From Lacticaseibacillus yichunensis (GTDB lineage Bacteria > Bacillota > Bacilli > Lactobacillales > Lactobacillaceae): a stretch of DNA of 64,000 nucleotides. The notes under the pieces were generated by a model. It had not been told where the DNA came from and searched no databases. It saw nothing but the letters and a program-made list of their open reading frames with translations. Every line of letters starts with the position of its first letter. The first letter of the stretch is position 1. Shown here piece after piece: positions 1-8,529 of this stretch. Both the position numbers and the translations under genes were made by a program. The stretch spans positions 1 to 64,000 of the forward strand of contig NZ_RHOG01000002.1 of the NCBI RefSeq assembly GCF_003946405.1. The letters are read 5' to 3'.

Positions 1-75
1 AGCCGGCAAAACATATCAAATTAACTATAAAGTCATCACTGAACGGTCAAAGTCAGCAGCCTAGTTCAGTACTGA

Positions 76-2496
76 CTAAATAAAGTTGACGGGCTCACGG
101 TCGATGCCGATCTGGAACCCACGCCGGGTACTTTGCTGCGTCTCGTCCAAAATGCGCGCCAACGTCGGGCCAAGCTGCGGCTCTTTTTTATATTTGATCA
201 CGATCTGATAGTAATACCGATTCTTCAACCGGGCAATGGCCCCCGGCGTTGGGCCGAGCACCAGGGCCTGGTCGCTGAGCGCCTGTTTGAGCTCATTGGC
301 CAGCGAATAGATTGCCTTGGCCGCCTGTTGCTCATCTTGATGACTGACGGTCACCTTCACCGTGAAAAAATACGGCGGATAATCCCCGCGGTGGCGAATG
401 GCCATCTCCTGCCGGAAAAAGCCTTCATAATCCTGTTTTTGGGCATAGCGAATGGCGTAATGATCCGGGTTAAAGCTCTGCACGATCACCTCGCCTGGCT
501 TGTCTGCTCGCCCCGCGCGCCCGCTGACCTGAGTAAGCAGCTGAAACGTCCGCTCGCTGGCGCGAAAATCCGGCAGACCCAGACTCGTATCGGCATTGAT
601 CACCCCGACCAATGTGACATCGGGATAATCAAGTCCCTTGGCGATCATTTGCGTGCCGAGCAAAATATCCGCCTCGTGGTTGCCAAAGGCGCGCAGAATC
701 TTTTCGTGCCCACCTTTTTTTCGCGTGGTGTCGACATCCATGCGCAACACCCGCGCAGCCGGCAACAGCTCATGCAACGCACTTTCCACTTTCTGCGTGC
801 CGGTACCATAGTAGCGAATCTTATTGGACCCACAGTTGGGGCACGTGTGCGGGATTGCTTCCTCATGCCCGCAATAATGACACTTCAAGGTGTGGGTGTC
901 CATGTGCAGCGTCAAGCTGATATCGCAGTTGGGACACTGCACGACATATCCGCACTCGCGGCACATGACAAACGACGAATACCCGCGCCGGTTAAGCAAC
1001 AAGACACTCTGTTCATGCCGCTTAAGCCGGAGTTGAAGCGCCGTCAACAACTCCTTGGAAAAATCGCCCTGCGCGCCGTTTTGATACGCCTCGCGCATGT
1101 CGATCACAGAAACGGTCGGCAGCGCCTGATGGTTGATGCGGTTGGGCAACCGCAGCAGCGTGTACACCCCTTTTTCCGCGCGGGCGCGGGATTCAAGGGA
1201 TGGCGTGGCCGAACCCAAGACGACCGGGGCGTGATGCAGGGCCGCCCGGTGCCGAATCACATCGCGTGCGTGATAGCGCGGCGCGTCATCCTGTTTATAA
1301 CTACTTTCATGCTCTTCATCGATGATAAATAGGCCGATATTGGTCAGCGGAGCAAAAGCGGCGGAGCGAGCCCCGACCACCACTGCGGCCTCGCCGCGCG
1401 CGATGCGGCGCCACTCGTCGAATTTCTCGCCATCGGATAAGCCGGAATGAAGCACCGCGACGGCATTGCCAAAGCGGCCTTTGACGCGTTGCACCATTTG
1501 CGGGGTCAGTGCGATCTCCGGCACTAACATCAATGCGGTGCGCCCCATCGCTAGAGCCTTGGCAATGGCCTGCAGGTAGACCTCTGTTTTGCCAGAGCCT
1601 GTGACCCCTTCCAGCAAAAACGTCTCGGCACGCTGGGCGCCGGTCGCATCATTGAGCTTTGAGACGACCGCTTGCTGATCGGCAGTGAGCGGCAGTGGCG
1701 TGGTCAATTTTTCCCCGGTGTATTGCGGGTACGGATTCCGGTAGACCTCGCGCGGCTCAAGGCGCAGCCAGCCCTTCCCTGCGGCAGCAGTGAGCTGACT
1801 GCGCGTGAGGCCGATTGTCGCCTCGATCGTCTTCACGGCAGGCGTTTGGGCAGTTTGCGCCCAGGTCGCCAATGAGGTGAGCAACAATTGCTGCTTGGCC
1901 GCATTGGCGCGCACTTTGGCCTGCAACTCTGCATAAGCATCAGGCGTCAGCAGTGGCACCACATGATCCACTGTTTTGACCTTCGCGCGATCCTTGCTTT
2001 GATAATGCAAGGTCAGCGCGTCATGCCCCAGCATCGTCAGAATCTGTGCCATCGTGGCCGGATCCAGGTCAGGTGTGAGTTCGAGTTGGTCGCGTCCGGC
2101 CAGCAGCGCAGCCGTCGCCTCGTTTGCGGCCGGCCCCGCGGTCACATACCGAACCGTATCGACTTTCAGCATGGTCGGCAGCATCGTCTGGATGCAGGTG
2201 ATCCAAAACGCATAGGTAGTCTGCGCCAACCAATGTGCGAGGTCCAAACGTTCCTGATCCATCACGGGCTCCGGATCCAGCACCGCCAAGATCGGCTTTA
2301 GCTCGCCGTCAAACGCTGGGGCCTCCGCCAAGCCAACGACCATGCCGCTCACTTGGCGCTTGCCACTGCCAAACTGGACCCACACCCGCATGCCGGGGCG
2401 AATCTCGCCGTCCAAAACAGAGGGAATCAAATAGTCGAATGGCCGATCGGTCTGCATCGTCGGCACATCGACGATCACTTTTGCTACCGTTGGCAA
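76..2496 (-). CDS. priA: Primosomal protein N' (PriA), replication restart helicase
   Basis: This 806-residue protein has full family length. PriA recognises stalled forks and reloads the replicative helicase as a 3'-5' DNA helicase in the cytoplasm. The N-terminal part holds the DNA-binding region. Walker A GVTGSGKT lies near residue 295 and the Walker B box is DEEH. The zinc-binding cysteines CRECG, CPNC, CHYCG and CPNCG lie between about residues 510 and 560, followed by the C-terminal helicase lobe. It follows coaBC at 32 bp in the same direction, an order common in Firmicutes (gmk-rpoZ-coaBC-priA). No terminator is visible in the 75 bases before the window edge, so transcription may continue into a next gene. 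Confidence 0.97.
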   Translation of the reverse strand: MPTVAKVIVDVPTMQTDRPFDYLIPSVLDGEIRPGMRVWVQFGSGKRQVSGMVVGLAEAPAFDGELKPILAVLDPEPVMDQERLDLAHWLAQTTYAFWITCIQTMLPTMLKVDTVRYVTAGPAANEATAALLAGRDQLELTPDLDPATMAQILTMLGHDALTLHYQSKDRAKVKTVDHVVPLLTPDAYAELQAKVRANAAKQQLLLTSLATWAQTAQTPAVKTIEATIGLTRSQLTAAAGKGWLRLEPREVYRNPYPQYTGEKLTTPLPLTADQQAVVSKLNDATGAQRAETFLLEGVTGSGKTEVYLQAIAKALAMGRTALMLVPEIALTPQMVQRVKGRFGNAVAVLHSGLSDGEKFDEWRRIARGEAAVVVGARSAAFAPLTNIGLFIIDEEHESSYKQDDAPRYHARDVIRHRAALHHAPVVLGSATPSLESRARAEKGVYTLLRLPNRINHQALPTVSVIDMREAYQNGAQGDFSKELLTALQLRLKRHEQSVLLLNRRGYSSFVMCRECGYVVQCPNCDISLTLHMDTHTLKCHYCGHEEAIPHTCPNCGSNKIRYYGTGTQKVESALHELLPAARVLRMDVDTTRKKGGHEKILRAFGNHEADILLGTQMIAKGLDYPDVTLVGVINADTSLGLPDFRASERTFQLLTQVSGRAGRADKPGEVIVQSFNPDHYAIRYAQKQDYEGFFRQEMAIRHRGDYPPYFFTVKVTVSHQDEQQAAKAIYSLANELKQALSDQALVLGPTPGAIARLKNRYYYQIVIKYKKEPQLGPTLARILDETQQSTRRGFQIGIDREPVNFI

Positions 2497-2528
2497 ATGA
2501 CACCCTCCTCTCTAATTGCGGCAATGGG

Positions 2529-3722
2529 TCAGCTGCGGCGATCGATCAACGTCGCCACTTCCGCCAAGATCGCCGCGGCGATCTCAGTCTTTGACGCTTC
2601 GGCGATGGGCCGTGGCGCCCGGTCCGGCCAAAGGAGCGTCACCGCATCGGTCTCCTGGTTAAAGCCTTGGTGGGCACCCACCTGATTGGCGACCAGCAGA
2701 TCGGCGTGTTTGCGCGCCAATTTAGCGGTCGCGTTTGCCAGTAGCGCCGTCGTCTCGGCCGCAAAACCGACCACCACCTGATGCGTCTTGGCCGCGCCAA
2801 AGCCAGCCAGCAGGTCCGGATTTTGCGCCAGCTGCAGCGTCAGGGCCGCATCGCCCTGTTTCTTGATCTTGTTTGCGGCCACTTGATCCGGCCGAAAATC
2901 GGCGACCGCAGCCGCCATGATCAGCGCATCAGTCTGCTCAAATTGCGCGGTCAGTGCCGCGCCCATTTCGCGGGCCGAACTGACGGGCACCACCTGGACC
3001 TGGGTCAACACGGGCTGGGTGGCCGTCGTGACCAGGATGACCTCGGCCCCAGCCGCGGCCGCGACATTGGCCAGCGCCGCCCCCATTTTGCCTGAGGAAT
3101 CGTTGCCAATGTAGCGCACCGGGTCGATGCGTTCCTTGGTGCCGCCGGACGAGATCAGAATCTTTTTCCCAGCCAATAATGGCGTGGCCTGGTAGCTTTG
3201 AATGAAAGCCTCGATCACTGGAAGATCCGGCATCCGCCCAACGCCAGCATAGCCTTCCGCCAAAAATCCGGTCGCAGGCGGCAACACGGCCATCCCCAAT
3301 TCCTGCAGATGGTGCACGTTGGCCTGGGTCTGGGCATTTTCCCACATGTGGTCATTCATCGCGGGCACAACCAACTTCGGGCCGGCAAATGCGAGCAACG
3401 CACTCAGCGCCTCATTGTCGGCGATGCCCATGGCCATTTTTGCGATCGTGTTGGCCGTGGCCGGCACCACCACCGCCATGTCGAGCGAATTAGCGAATTC
3501 GACATGGGCTACGTGACTGGCATCCGCAAACGCACCGTTATCCGTTAAAACAGGCTGCTTGCTGACGGTGGCCAGCGTTTCAGGCGTCACAAAGCGCGTG
3601 GCGGCCTGCGTCATCGCCACGCGCACTGAATGGCCGCGCCTGATCAACGCGCGCACCAAAAGCGGCACTTTGTATGCTGCGATTCCACCTGTGACAAATA
3701 AGCCGATCTGTTTTCCCGTCAT
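2529..3722 (-). CDS. coaBC: Bifunctional phosphopantothenoylcysteine synthetase/decarboxylase
   Basis: Two steps of coenzyme A synthesis: CTP-dependent ligation of cysteine to 4'-phosphopantothenate, then FMN-dependent decarboxylation. The N-terminal half is the CoaC flavoprotein, with the PAMNDHMW substrate motif near residue 107. The C-terminal half is the CoaB Rossmann domain with the KIKK segment. The ATG at 3722 was preferred over an upstream in-frame start because GAAGG sits about 8 bases before it and MTGKQIGL is the usual beginning. The product is 397 residues. It lies between the rpoZ terminator and priA. Confidence 0.96.
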   Translation of the reverse strand: MTGKQIGLFVTGGIAAYKVPLLVRALIRRGHSVRVAMTQAATRFVTPETLATVSKQPVLTDNGAFADASHVAHVEFANSLDMAVVVPATANTIAKMAMGIADNEALSALLAFAGPKLVVPAMNDHMWENAQTQANVHHLQELGMAVLPPATGFLAEGYAGVGRMPDLPVIEAFIQSYQATPLLAGKKILISSGGTKERIDPVRYIGNDSSGKMGAALANVAAAAGAEVILVTTATQPVLTQVQVVPVSSAREMGAALTAQFEQTDALIMAAAVADFRPDQVAANKIKKQGDAALTLQLAQNPDLLAGFGAAKTHQVVVGFAAETTALLANATAKLARKHADLLVANQVGAHQGFNQETDAVTLLWPDRAPRPIAEASKTEIAAAILAEVATLIDRRS

Positions 3723-3879
3723 CGTTGCACCTTCTTTATGTCTGGATTCATTATACCAGAGTTGTCGCATAGGCGGGGGCTGGCGGGCGGCTCGTATCCG
3801 TTAAGGTTTTCTTGCTCTGACTCACTTAAGGGAGCGCTCGCTGGATATTTTGAGAGACGCCCACAGAACCACAGGCGTC

Positions 3880-3913
3880 AAAAAAACCGGCGCCTCATTT
3901 GCTGGGCACCGGT
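3880..3913 (-). terminator. Intrinsic terminator after rpoZ
   Basis: Read on the minus strand, ACCGGTGCC and GGCGCCGGT form a stem followed by seven Ts. It separates gmk-rpoZ from coaBC-priA. The remaining ~160 bp up to coaBC hold nothing else recognised. Confidence 0.85.
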
Positions 3914-3923
3914 CCATTTCCTT

Positions 3924-4178
3924 TTAGTCGACATCCTCGCCGCCGTGATCCAGGCGTTCGGCGTCGCGTTCAAGCATTTTGGAAGCCGGGTCGATGATCA
4001 CGTCACCGGCAGCCACTTCTTCGAGCGCTTTGCCGACCGTCTTCAGGGAACGGTATTCGGCGAGCATTGGGACTTCGTTGCTTTCCAATTCATGCGCGCG
4101 CTTAGCAGCCAACACCGCCAAAGAATAGCGGGACGGTACCTTGCTCAACAGCTTATCGATAGATGGATAGATGATCAT
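3924..4178 (-). CDS. rpoZ: RNA polymerase omega subunit
   Basis: An 84-residue protein that begins [11 protein letters not shown] and contains the conserved [13 protein letters not shown] helix, which clamps the beta' subunit during RNA polymerase assembly. The acidic tail ending in GGEDVD is typical of lactobacilli. It starts 12 bp after gmk and shares its transcript, then is followed by a strong terminator. Confidence 0.95.
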   Translation of the reverse strand: MIIYPSIDKLLSKVPSRYSLAVLAAKRAHELESNEVPMLAEYRSLKTVGKALEEVAAGDVIIDPASKMLERDAERLDHGGEDVD

Positions 4179-4190
4179 ATTGTCTGCTCC

Positions 4191-4820
4191 TTATCCCTGC
4201 TGCGCCTGTGTGTGCGCCAGCATTCCTTTGTAACGGTCGATCACGCGCGGCACCCGCAGATGCTCCGCTTCAATGATACGCTCAATGCGCCGCACTGCCA
4301 GCTCAACTTGATCGTTCACAACGGCATAATCGTAATTTTCCATCATGGCGATCTCGTCGGCGGCCTGGGCGATACGCCGTTCGATGACATCTGGCGCATC
4401 GGTGCCGCGAGCGGTCAGCCGGTGCTTCAGCTCGATCAGATCGGGCGGGGTCAAAAAGATGAAGACCCCATCCGGACATTTTTCCCGAACTTGCATCGCG
4501 CCTTTGACCTCGATCTCAAGCAGCACATCCTGGCCGTCATCAAGCATCTTGTTCACATACTTCAACGGCGTCCCGTAGTAATTGCCGACATATTTCGCGT
4601 ATTCGAGCATCCCGCCTTCTGCGATCTCCTGCTCAAATTGCGCCTTGGTGCGAAAATAATAATCCACCCCGTCTTGTTCACCGGGCCGCATCTGCCGTGT
4701 CGTCATTGAAATCGAATACTTGAAGTCGCGGTAGTTGCCTGCGAGCATGGCTTGCCGAACGGTCCCTTTCCCAACACCGCTGGGGCCGGAAAGCACGATC
4801 AGCATTCCTCTCTCCTGCAT
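4191..4820 (-). CDS. gmk: Guanylate kinase
   Basis: Phosphorylates GMP to GDP using ATP. The P-loop GPSGVGKGT lies near residues 12-20, followed by the GMP-binding region with YYF and the lid. The length of 209 residues is normal. Two starts are possible: ATG at 4820, with AGAGGT upstream, or ATG at 4805, preceded by GGAGAGAGG. The latter would give [10 protein letters not shown], closest to the family norm. The outer start is annotated here. It forms an operon with rpoZ. Confidence 0.95.
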   Translation of the reverse strand: MQERGMLIVLSGPSGVGKGTVRQAMLAGNYRDFKYSISMTTRQMRPGEQDGVDYYFRTKAQFEQEIAEGGMLEYAKYVGNYYGTPLKYVNKMLDDGQDVLLEIEVKGAMQVREKCPDGVFIFLTPPDLIELKHRLTARGTDAPDVIERRIAQAADEIAMMENYDYAVVNDQVELAVRRIERIIEAEHLRVPRVIDRYKGMLAHTQAQQG

Positions 4821-4851
4821 GGCGCACCTCTTTCGTCATAGTTTACTGTCC

Positions 4852-4880
4852 ATTATGCCGTTGATGCGCCACTTTTTCAA
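4852..4880 (-). promoter_or_regulatory. Sigma-A promoter of gmk-rpoZ
   Basis: On the minus strand TTGAAA (4875-4880) and CATAAT (4852-4857) are separated by 17 bases. The promoter lies at the very end of the preceding patatin gene, so gmk need not depend on read-through. Confidence 0.55.
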
Positions 4881-5560
4881 TAGGAAGCGCGGATTCCCGC
4901 AAGAAAATCGGGCTCATGGCACAAGCGACGCCCAGCTTCCTGCCCCGCCTGAAGCAGGCGCTGGCGATTTTCCCGCGAGAAATCAAGAATCCGCCCCACC
5001 GGCTCCGGCGGCGTCAACAGCCAATCCGCCTTGGCTGCCGGCTGGGGGCCAAGCCCTGCCGCGCTGATCGCCAAAACTTTGGTTGCACCCAGGTCGCGCG
5101 CGATGTCGATTGGCAGATCATTGACCAGCCCGCCATCCGCAAAACGCGCCCCATTGATCGTCACCGGCCGCATGACCCCAGGCAAACTGCAACTGGCACA
5201 TAACCAGTCCAGCGTTGTGCGATCAGTCAGTGCAGTGACGACGGGCCGCCTTCGCTTGAGGTCCGTCGCCACGGCCAGCGTCGGCCACGGTTGCTGGATC
5301 GGCGTTTCTAAAATTGCCCCGCCGAATTCTTTGATCGTGCCACTCAGCTGAGAGGCGCGAAAATGATCGAGGCGCGGATCCTGCCACCAGGCGACCAAGG
5401 CTGCCGGCGCCAAGCGCGCCGTTGCAGCACCATTCAGCGCCCCGATCGAGCTACCGATCACAAATCTTGGGGTGAGCCCAGCAGTCGCCAGCACCTGCCA
5501 AACGCCGGCTTGAAAGGCGCCGCGGACCCCACCGCCGCCAAGTACCAATGCCCAAGTCAT
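4877..5560 (-). CDS. Patatin-like phospholipase family protein
   Basis: A 227-residue serine hydrolase of the patatin/RssA type, predicted to cleave acyl esters of lipids by a Ser-Asp dyad. Visible motifs are the oxyanion hole GGGGVRGAF near residues 8-16, the nucleophile elbow GSSIG near 38, and DGGLVND carrying the catalytic Asp near 145. The start at 5560 has AAAGGAGG directly upstream; in-frame codons further out fall in the adjacent repeat. The physiological substrate cannot be read from sequence. Confidence 0.88.
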   Translation of the reverse strand: MTWALVLGGGGVRGAFQAGVWQVLATAGLTPRFVIGSSIGALNGAATARLAPAALVAWWQDPRLDHFRASQLSGTIKEFGGAILETPIQQPWPTLAVATDLKRRRPVVTALTDRTTLDWLCASCSLPGVMRPVTINGARFADGGLVNDLPIDIARDLGATKVLAISAAGLGPQPAAKADWLLTPPEPVGRILDFSRENRQRLLQAGQEAGRRLCHEPDFLAGIRASY

Positions 5561-5584
5561 CTGCGTCCTCCTTTTTTTCGAAGC

Positions 5585-5756
5585 TGAGACAAAACTTTTG
5601 TCCGAGTTCCTGCATCGTGCATTCATGTGACTGCAGTGTCGTAGGCCAAATGGCTGGGTCTAAGCAGCCAAGTTACCAATCTCCTGGTCCACAGTTCGGA
5701 CCTGGCGCTTGGCACACTTACCCGTCGGACCCATGAGCGACATTTGTCACACTTCT
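5585..5756 (-). repeat. Intergenic repeat, copy 1 of an inverted pair (~172 bp)
   Basis: This segment reappears at 6154-6336 in inverse orientation at roughly 80% identity by eye. Shared blocks include ACTGCAGTGTCGT, CGGACCTGGCGCTTGG and GAGCGACATTTGTC. An ACAAAACTTTTGT palindrome marks the edge next to the patatin gene. It contains no credible reading frame. It occupies the whole leader of the patatin gene, so any patatin promoter must lie in or beyond it. Confidence 0.85.
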
Positions 5757-5773
5757 TTTTTTCGAGAAAACAC

Positions 5774-5802
5774 TTGCGCCTTTGAACACTTGTTCGTATA
5801 AT
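5774..5802 (+). promoter_or_regulatory. Sigma-A promoter with embedded LexA (DinR) box
   Basis: TTGCGC (5774-5779) and TATAAT (5797-5802) are spaced by exactly 17 bases. Inside the spacer, GAACACTTGTTC (5784-5795) matches the Gram-positive LexA/DinR operator pattern GAAC-N4-GTTC, followed by G. A repressor bound here would block RNA polymerase. SOS control of the gene at 5837 is therefore inferred. Confidence 0.8.
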
Positions 5803-5836
5803 AAGAATTGCAAACAGACGTTCGGAGGCGTTGACA

Positions 5837-6136
5837 ATGGAAAACAAAGCACGTTCTTTTCAATCAATGACACAAGAGCTGGCTCGGGCCACGCGCCAAT
5901 TTTTCGCATTGGCAACGCCGGCCGCTGAAATGCCGCAGACCCAACTGGATCAATTTGCGGCGCAGGCATTTGCGCGGCATTATCGCGTCGCGCTGTTTTT
6001 CCGTGGCGAAGAGGCCCCGTTGGCAGGCACGTTGACGCGTCAGCTCACAGGCGGCCGTTACCTCTTTCAAGCATACCGCAGCAATCTCTATCGTGTCGTG
6101 CAAAGCGATCAGCTGACTTACATTCAAAAAGTATAA
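5837..6136 (+). CDS. Small SOS-type protein, tentatively YolD-like
   Basis: A 99-residue protein starting at ATG 5837, with GGAGG eight bases upstream. A TTG two codons earlier is badly spaced from it. The N-terminal half is helical (MTQELARAT). The C-terminal half alternates in a beta-like way and ends RVVQSDQLTYIQKV, which resembles the C-terminus of YolD-like proteins found beside Y-family polymerase genes. The similarity is weak and judged by eye. Supporting context is the LexA box in its promoter and an unlinked but nearby recN. Inverted repeats flank it on both sides, and the downstream copy carries its terminator. No polymerase gene is adjacent. Confidence 0.7.
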   Translation: MENKARSFQSMTQELARATRQFFALATPAAEMPQTQLDQFAAQAFARHYRVALFFRGEEAPLAGTLTRQLTGGRYLFQAYRSNLYRVVQSDQLTYIQKV

Positions 6137-6153
6137 CCTAGGGAATCCAAAAG

Positions 6154-6336
6154 GAAGTGGGACAAATGTCGCTCTTGGGTCCGACAGGTAAGTGTTCCAA
6201 GCGCCAGGTCCGACCTTTGGACCGGGTGATTGGGACCTTAGCTGCTCGGACCCGGACAGTTGGCCCACGACACTGCAGTAACATTAGTGCACTATACAGG
6301 AACTGGGACAAAACAAAAGTTTTGTCCCAGTTCCTT
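6154..6336 (+). repeat. Intergenic repeat, copy 2 of an inverted pair (~183 bp)
   Basis: Inverse copy of 5585-5756. The pair brackets one small gene, giving a ~750-bp composite with inverted ends. This copy differs by small indels and by an extended terminal hairpin (6299-6334). No transposase frame or clear target duplication was seen. Confidence 0.85.
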
Positions 6337-6341
6337 TTTTT
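6299..6341 (+). terminator. Perfect 16-bp terminator hairpin
   Basis: GGAACTGGGACAAAAC and its exact complement enclose an AAAA loop and are followed by seven Ts. It ends transcription from the SOS promoter and forms the outer edge of repeat copy 2, directly before the recN stop codon. Confidence 0.9.
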
Positions 6342-6346
6342 GGTGG

Positions 6347-8050
6347 TCACGCCGAAGCATGTAGTTTGGCTTTGGTCTGCGCGGCCATCGTCAGCATCTC
6401 CTGGGCATGGTCCAATGCGAGCTGGGTGACTTCGGTGCCGGCCAGCATCCGGGCGATCTCGTGGACACGCGCTTCATCGGACAACTTGGTGACCTCCGTC
6501 ATGGTGCGGCCATGGGTCACTTTTTTAGTGATCAGGTATTCGTGGTCACTCATGGCGGCGACTTGTGGCAAGTGCGTGATGCACAGCACTTGCGAGTGAT
6601 GGGCGATCTGCGAGATCTTGTTGGCGATTGCCTGGGCCACGCGCCCGGAAACGCCGGTGTCGACCTCATCGAAAATAATGCTGGTCACGCCGTCTGTTTC
6701 CGCAAAGATCGTCTTCAGTGCCAGCATGATCCGCGATAATTCGCCGCCACTGGCAATTTTGGCAAGGGGCTTCGCGGCTTCCCCAGGGTTGGTCTGAATG
6801 TAAAATTCACAGCTGTCGGTGCCATCCGGCCGGAGCTCATCGACCAGCCCCGTCAGCCGCACGCTGAACACGGTTTTTGCCATATAAAGGGCGGCCAATT
6901 GCTTATGAATCGCGGTGCTCAACCGCTCGGCCGCTTTTTCGCGGGCGTCATGCAGCTGGTGGCCGAGCGTGATCAAGGTCTTCTTTTCGCTGGCGACGCG
7001 GCCTTCAAGCCCTTCATCCCCGGCTTCCGTTGCGGTCATGCTGGCGAGTTCTTGTTTGGCCTTTTCGCCATAATCGATCACATCTTGGACGCTGTTGCCG
7101 TATTTTCGCTCAAGCTGACTGATCAGATCCAGCCGTTTTTCGACCTCGTCGAGACGCCCTTCATCCCATTCGAGATCATCGACCTGCCGAGACAGCGCCG
7201 ACTGGGTGTCCTGCAGGCTGTAATAGACGGTCTGAAGGTCGCTGGCGATGCTGGCAAAATCGGTGTCCAGGTGCGCGATGCCCTGCATCTGTTCCATGGC
7301 GCTGGCAATCTGATCCAGCGGGTTGGCTTCCTCGCCATTCAAAATGTCATAGCTACCCGTCAAGGCATCCGAGATGCGCTGGTAATTGGCCAGCCGGTCG
7401 CGCTCCTGGGTCAGGGTCGTGGCCTCATCCGGCTGGAGGTCGGCCGAGGAGATCTCATCGACTTGGAACGTCAGCATGTCCAGCCGCTGGGCCCATTCCT
7501 GCTCGTTGGCCTGCTTTTTCCGCAGTGCCTTGGCCGCCGTTTGATACGCCGCATAGCGGGTCTGATAATCGGCCAAGAGATCCAGGACTGGTGCGCCGGC
7601 AAAGGCATCCAGCAACCCGAGATGCGTCTCCGCATGCATCAATTGCTGATGCTCATTTTGCCCGTGAATATCCACCAGCGTCTCACCGATTGCCCGGAGC
7701 GTCGCCGTATTGACCAGATGCCCGTTGACCCGACAGATATTGCGGCCATTTTCATAGAGTTCGCGCGACAGCAGGACACTACCTTCGTCCGGCTGGAGGC
7801 CAAAGCTGCTCATCACCGCGGCTGTGCGGGGATTGGAGGTCGCATCAAACAAACCCTCGAGCGTGGCTTTGGTCGCCCCGGTGCGTACAAAATCGGCGCT
7901 GCCGCGGCTGCCCGCCAACAGACTGACGGCATCGATGATGATGGATTTACCTGCGCCGGTTTCGCCGGTCAGGGCCGTCATGCGGTCAGCAAAACTCAGT
8001 TGAAGTTGATCGATGATCGCAAAATCGTGAATCTCAAGTTCTTGCAGCAT
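6347..8050 (-). CDS. recN: DNA repair protein RecN
   Basis: An SMC-like ATPase of 567 residues that acts early at double-strand breaks. Walker A GETGAGKS lies near residue 30, the signature GGELSRIMLALK near 460, and Walker B IIFDEVDTGVSG near 485. A long Gln/Glu-rich coiled coil lies between. The ATG at 8050 follows GGGTGA and gives the classical MLQELEIHDFAIID. It starts 4 bp after argR in the tlyA-argR-recN order of Firmicutes. Confidence 0.96.
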   Translation of the reverse strand: MLQELEIHDFAIIDQLQLSFADRMTALTGETGAGKSIIIDAVSLLAGSRGSADFVRTGATKATLEGLFDATSNPRTAAVMSSFGLQPDEGSVLLSRELYENGRNICRVNGHLVNTATLRAIGETLVDIHGQNEHQQLMHAETHLGLLDAFAGAPVLDLLADYQTRYAAYQTAAKALRKKQANEQEWAQRLDMLTFQVDEISSADLQPDEATTLTQERDRLANYQRISDALTGSYDILNGEEANPLDQIASAMEQMQGIAHLDTDFASIASDLQTVYYSLQDTQSALSRQVDDLEWDEGRLDEVEKRLDLISQLERKYGNSVQDVIDYGEKAKQELASMTATEAGDEGLEGRVASEKKTLITLGHQLHDAREKAAERLSTAIHKQLAALYMAKTVFSVRLTGLVDELRPDGTDSCEFYIQTNPGEAAKPLAKIASGGELSRIMLALKTIFAETDGVTSIIFDEVDTGVSGRVAQAIANKISQIAHHSQVLCITHLPQVAAMSDHEYLITKKVTHGRTMTEVTKLSDEARVHEIARMLAGTEVTQLALDHAQEMLTMAAQTKAKLHASA

Positions 8051-8054
8051 GTGG

Positions 8055-8510
8055 TCACCCCGCGATCTCATCGAAAAATGCTAACAGTTGGACCGCCTGC
8101 GCAGCTGAGTGACAGATGATCAAGATCGTGCTGTCCCCGGCGATCACGGTGAAGATCCGGGCGTCTCGCAACTGCTCGATCAGCGTGCCGATCGCAGGCG
8201 CCGTGCCGGGATCCATGTTCAGCGCGACAAAATAGGCCATCGTCTCCCCGCTACGATACGAGGCGCCAAATGTCCGTCGTAATTTTTCAAGTGGGGCCAA
8301 CTGCTTTTCAGGCGGCAACGAATAGCGATAGTGGCCCGTGCCAGTTGGGACTTTGACCAACTGCATGTCCTTGATATCGCGTGAGATCGTCGCCTGAGTC
8401 ACCGGAATGCCAAGCGCATTGAGCCGGTCGACCAGATCGCCTTGCCGCTCGATCATCTCTGCTTGAATCAACTGCCGAATGTGTCCCTGCCGCTCATTCT
8501 TTTGCATCAT
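8055..8510 (-). CDS. argR: Arginine repressor ArgR/AhrC family
   Basis: A 151-residue transcription factor that senses L-arginine and binds ARG boxes as a hexamer. The N-terminal winged helix contains VTQATISRDIKDMQLVKV. The C-terminal oligomerisation and arginine-binding domain ends with VIAGDSTILI, the counterpart of the family GTIAGDDT motif. The start has AGGAGG upstream and gives MMQKNERQGHIRQLI. Lactobacilli often carry two ArgR paralogues; this is the one coupled to recN and need not control arginine genes alone. Confidence 0.93.
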   Translation of the reverse strand: MMQKNERQGHIRQLIQAEMIERQGDLVDRLNALGIPVTQATISRDIKDMQLVKVPTGTGHYRYSLPPEKQLAPLEKLRRTFGASYRSGETMAYFVALNMDPGTAPAIGTLIEQLRDARIFTVIAGDSTILIICHSAAQAVQLLAFFDEIAG

Positions 8511-8529
8511 GCACCCTCCTTGCAGGCGC

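Noticed and set aside
133-1332. 399-codon plus-strand frame opposite priA
   Set aside because: It lies wholly antisense to a clear PriA gene, has low-complexity Arg/His/Gln composition and no ribosome site; it is a by-product of GC-rich codon use.
3738-4709. 323-codon plus-strand frame across rpoZ and gmk
   Set aside because: It crosses two certain genes and a terminator; a shadow frame.
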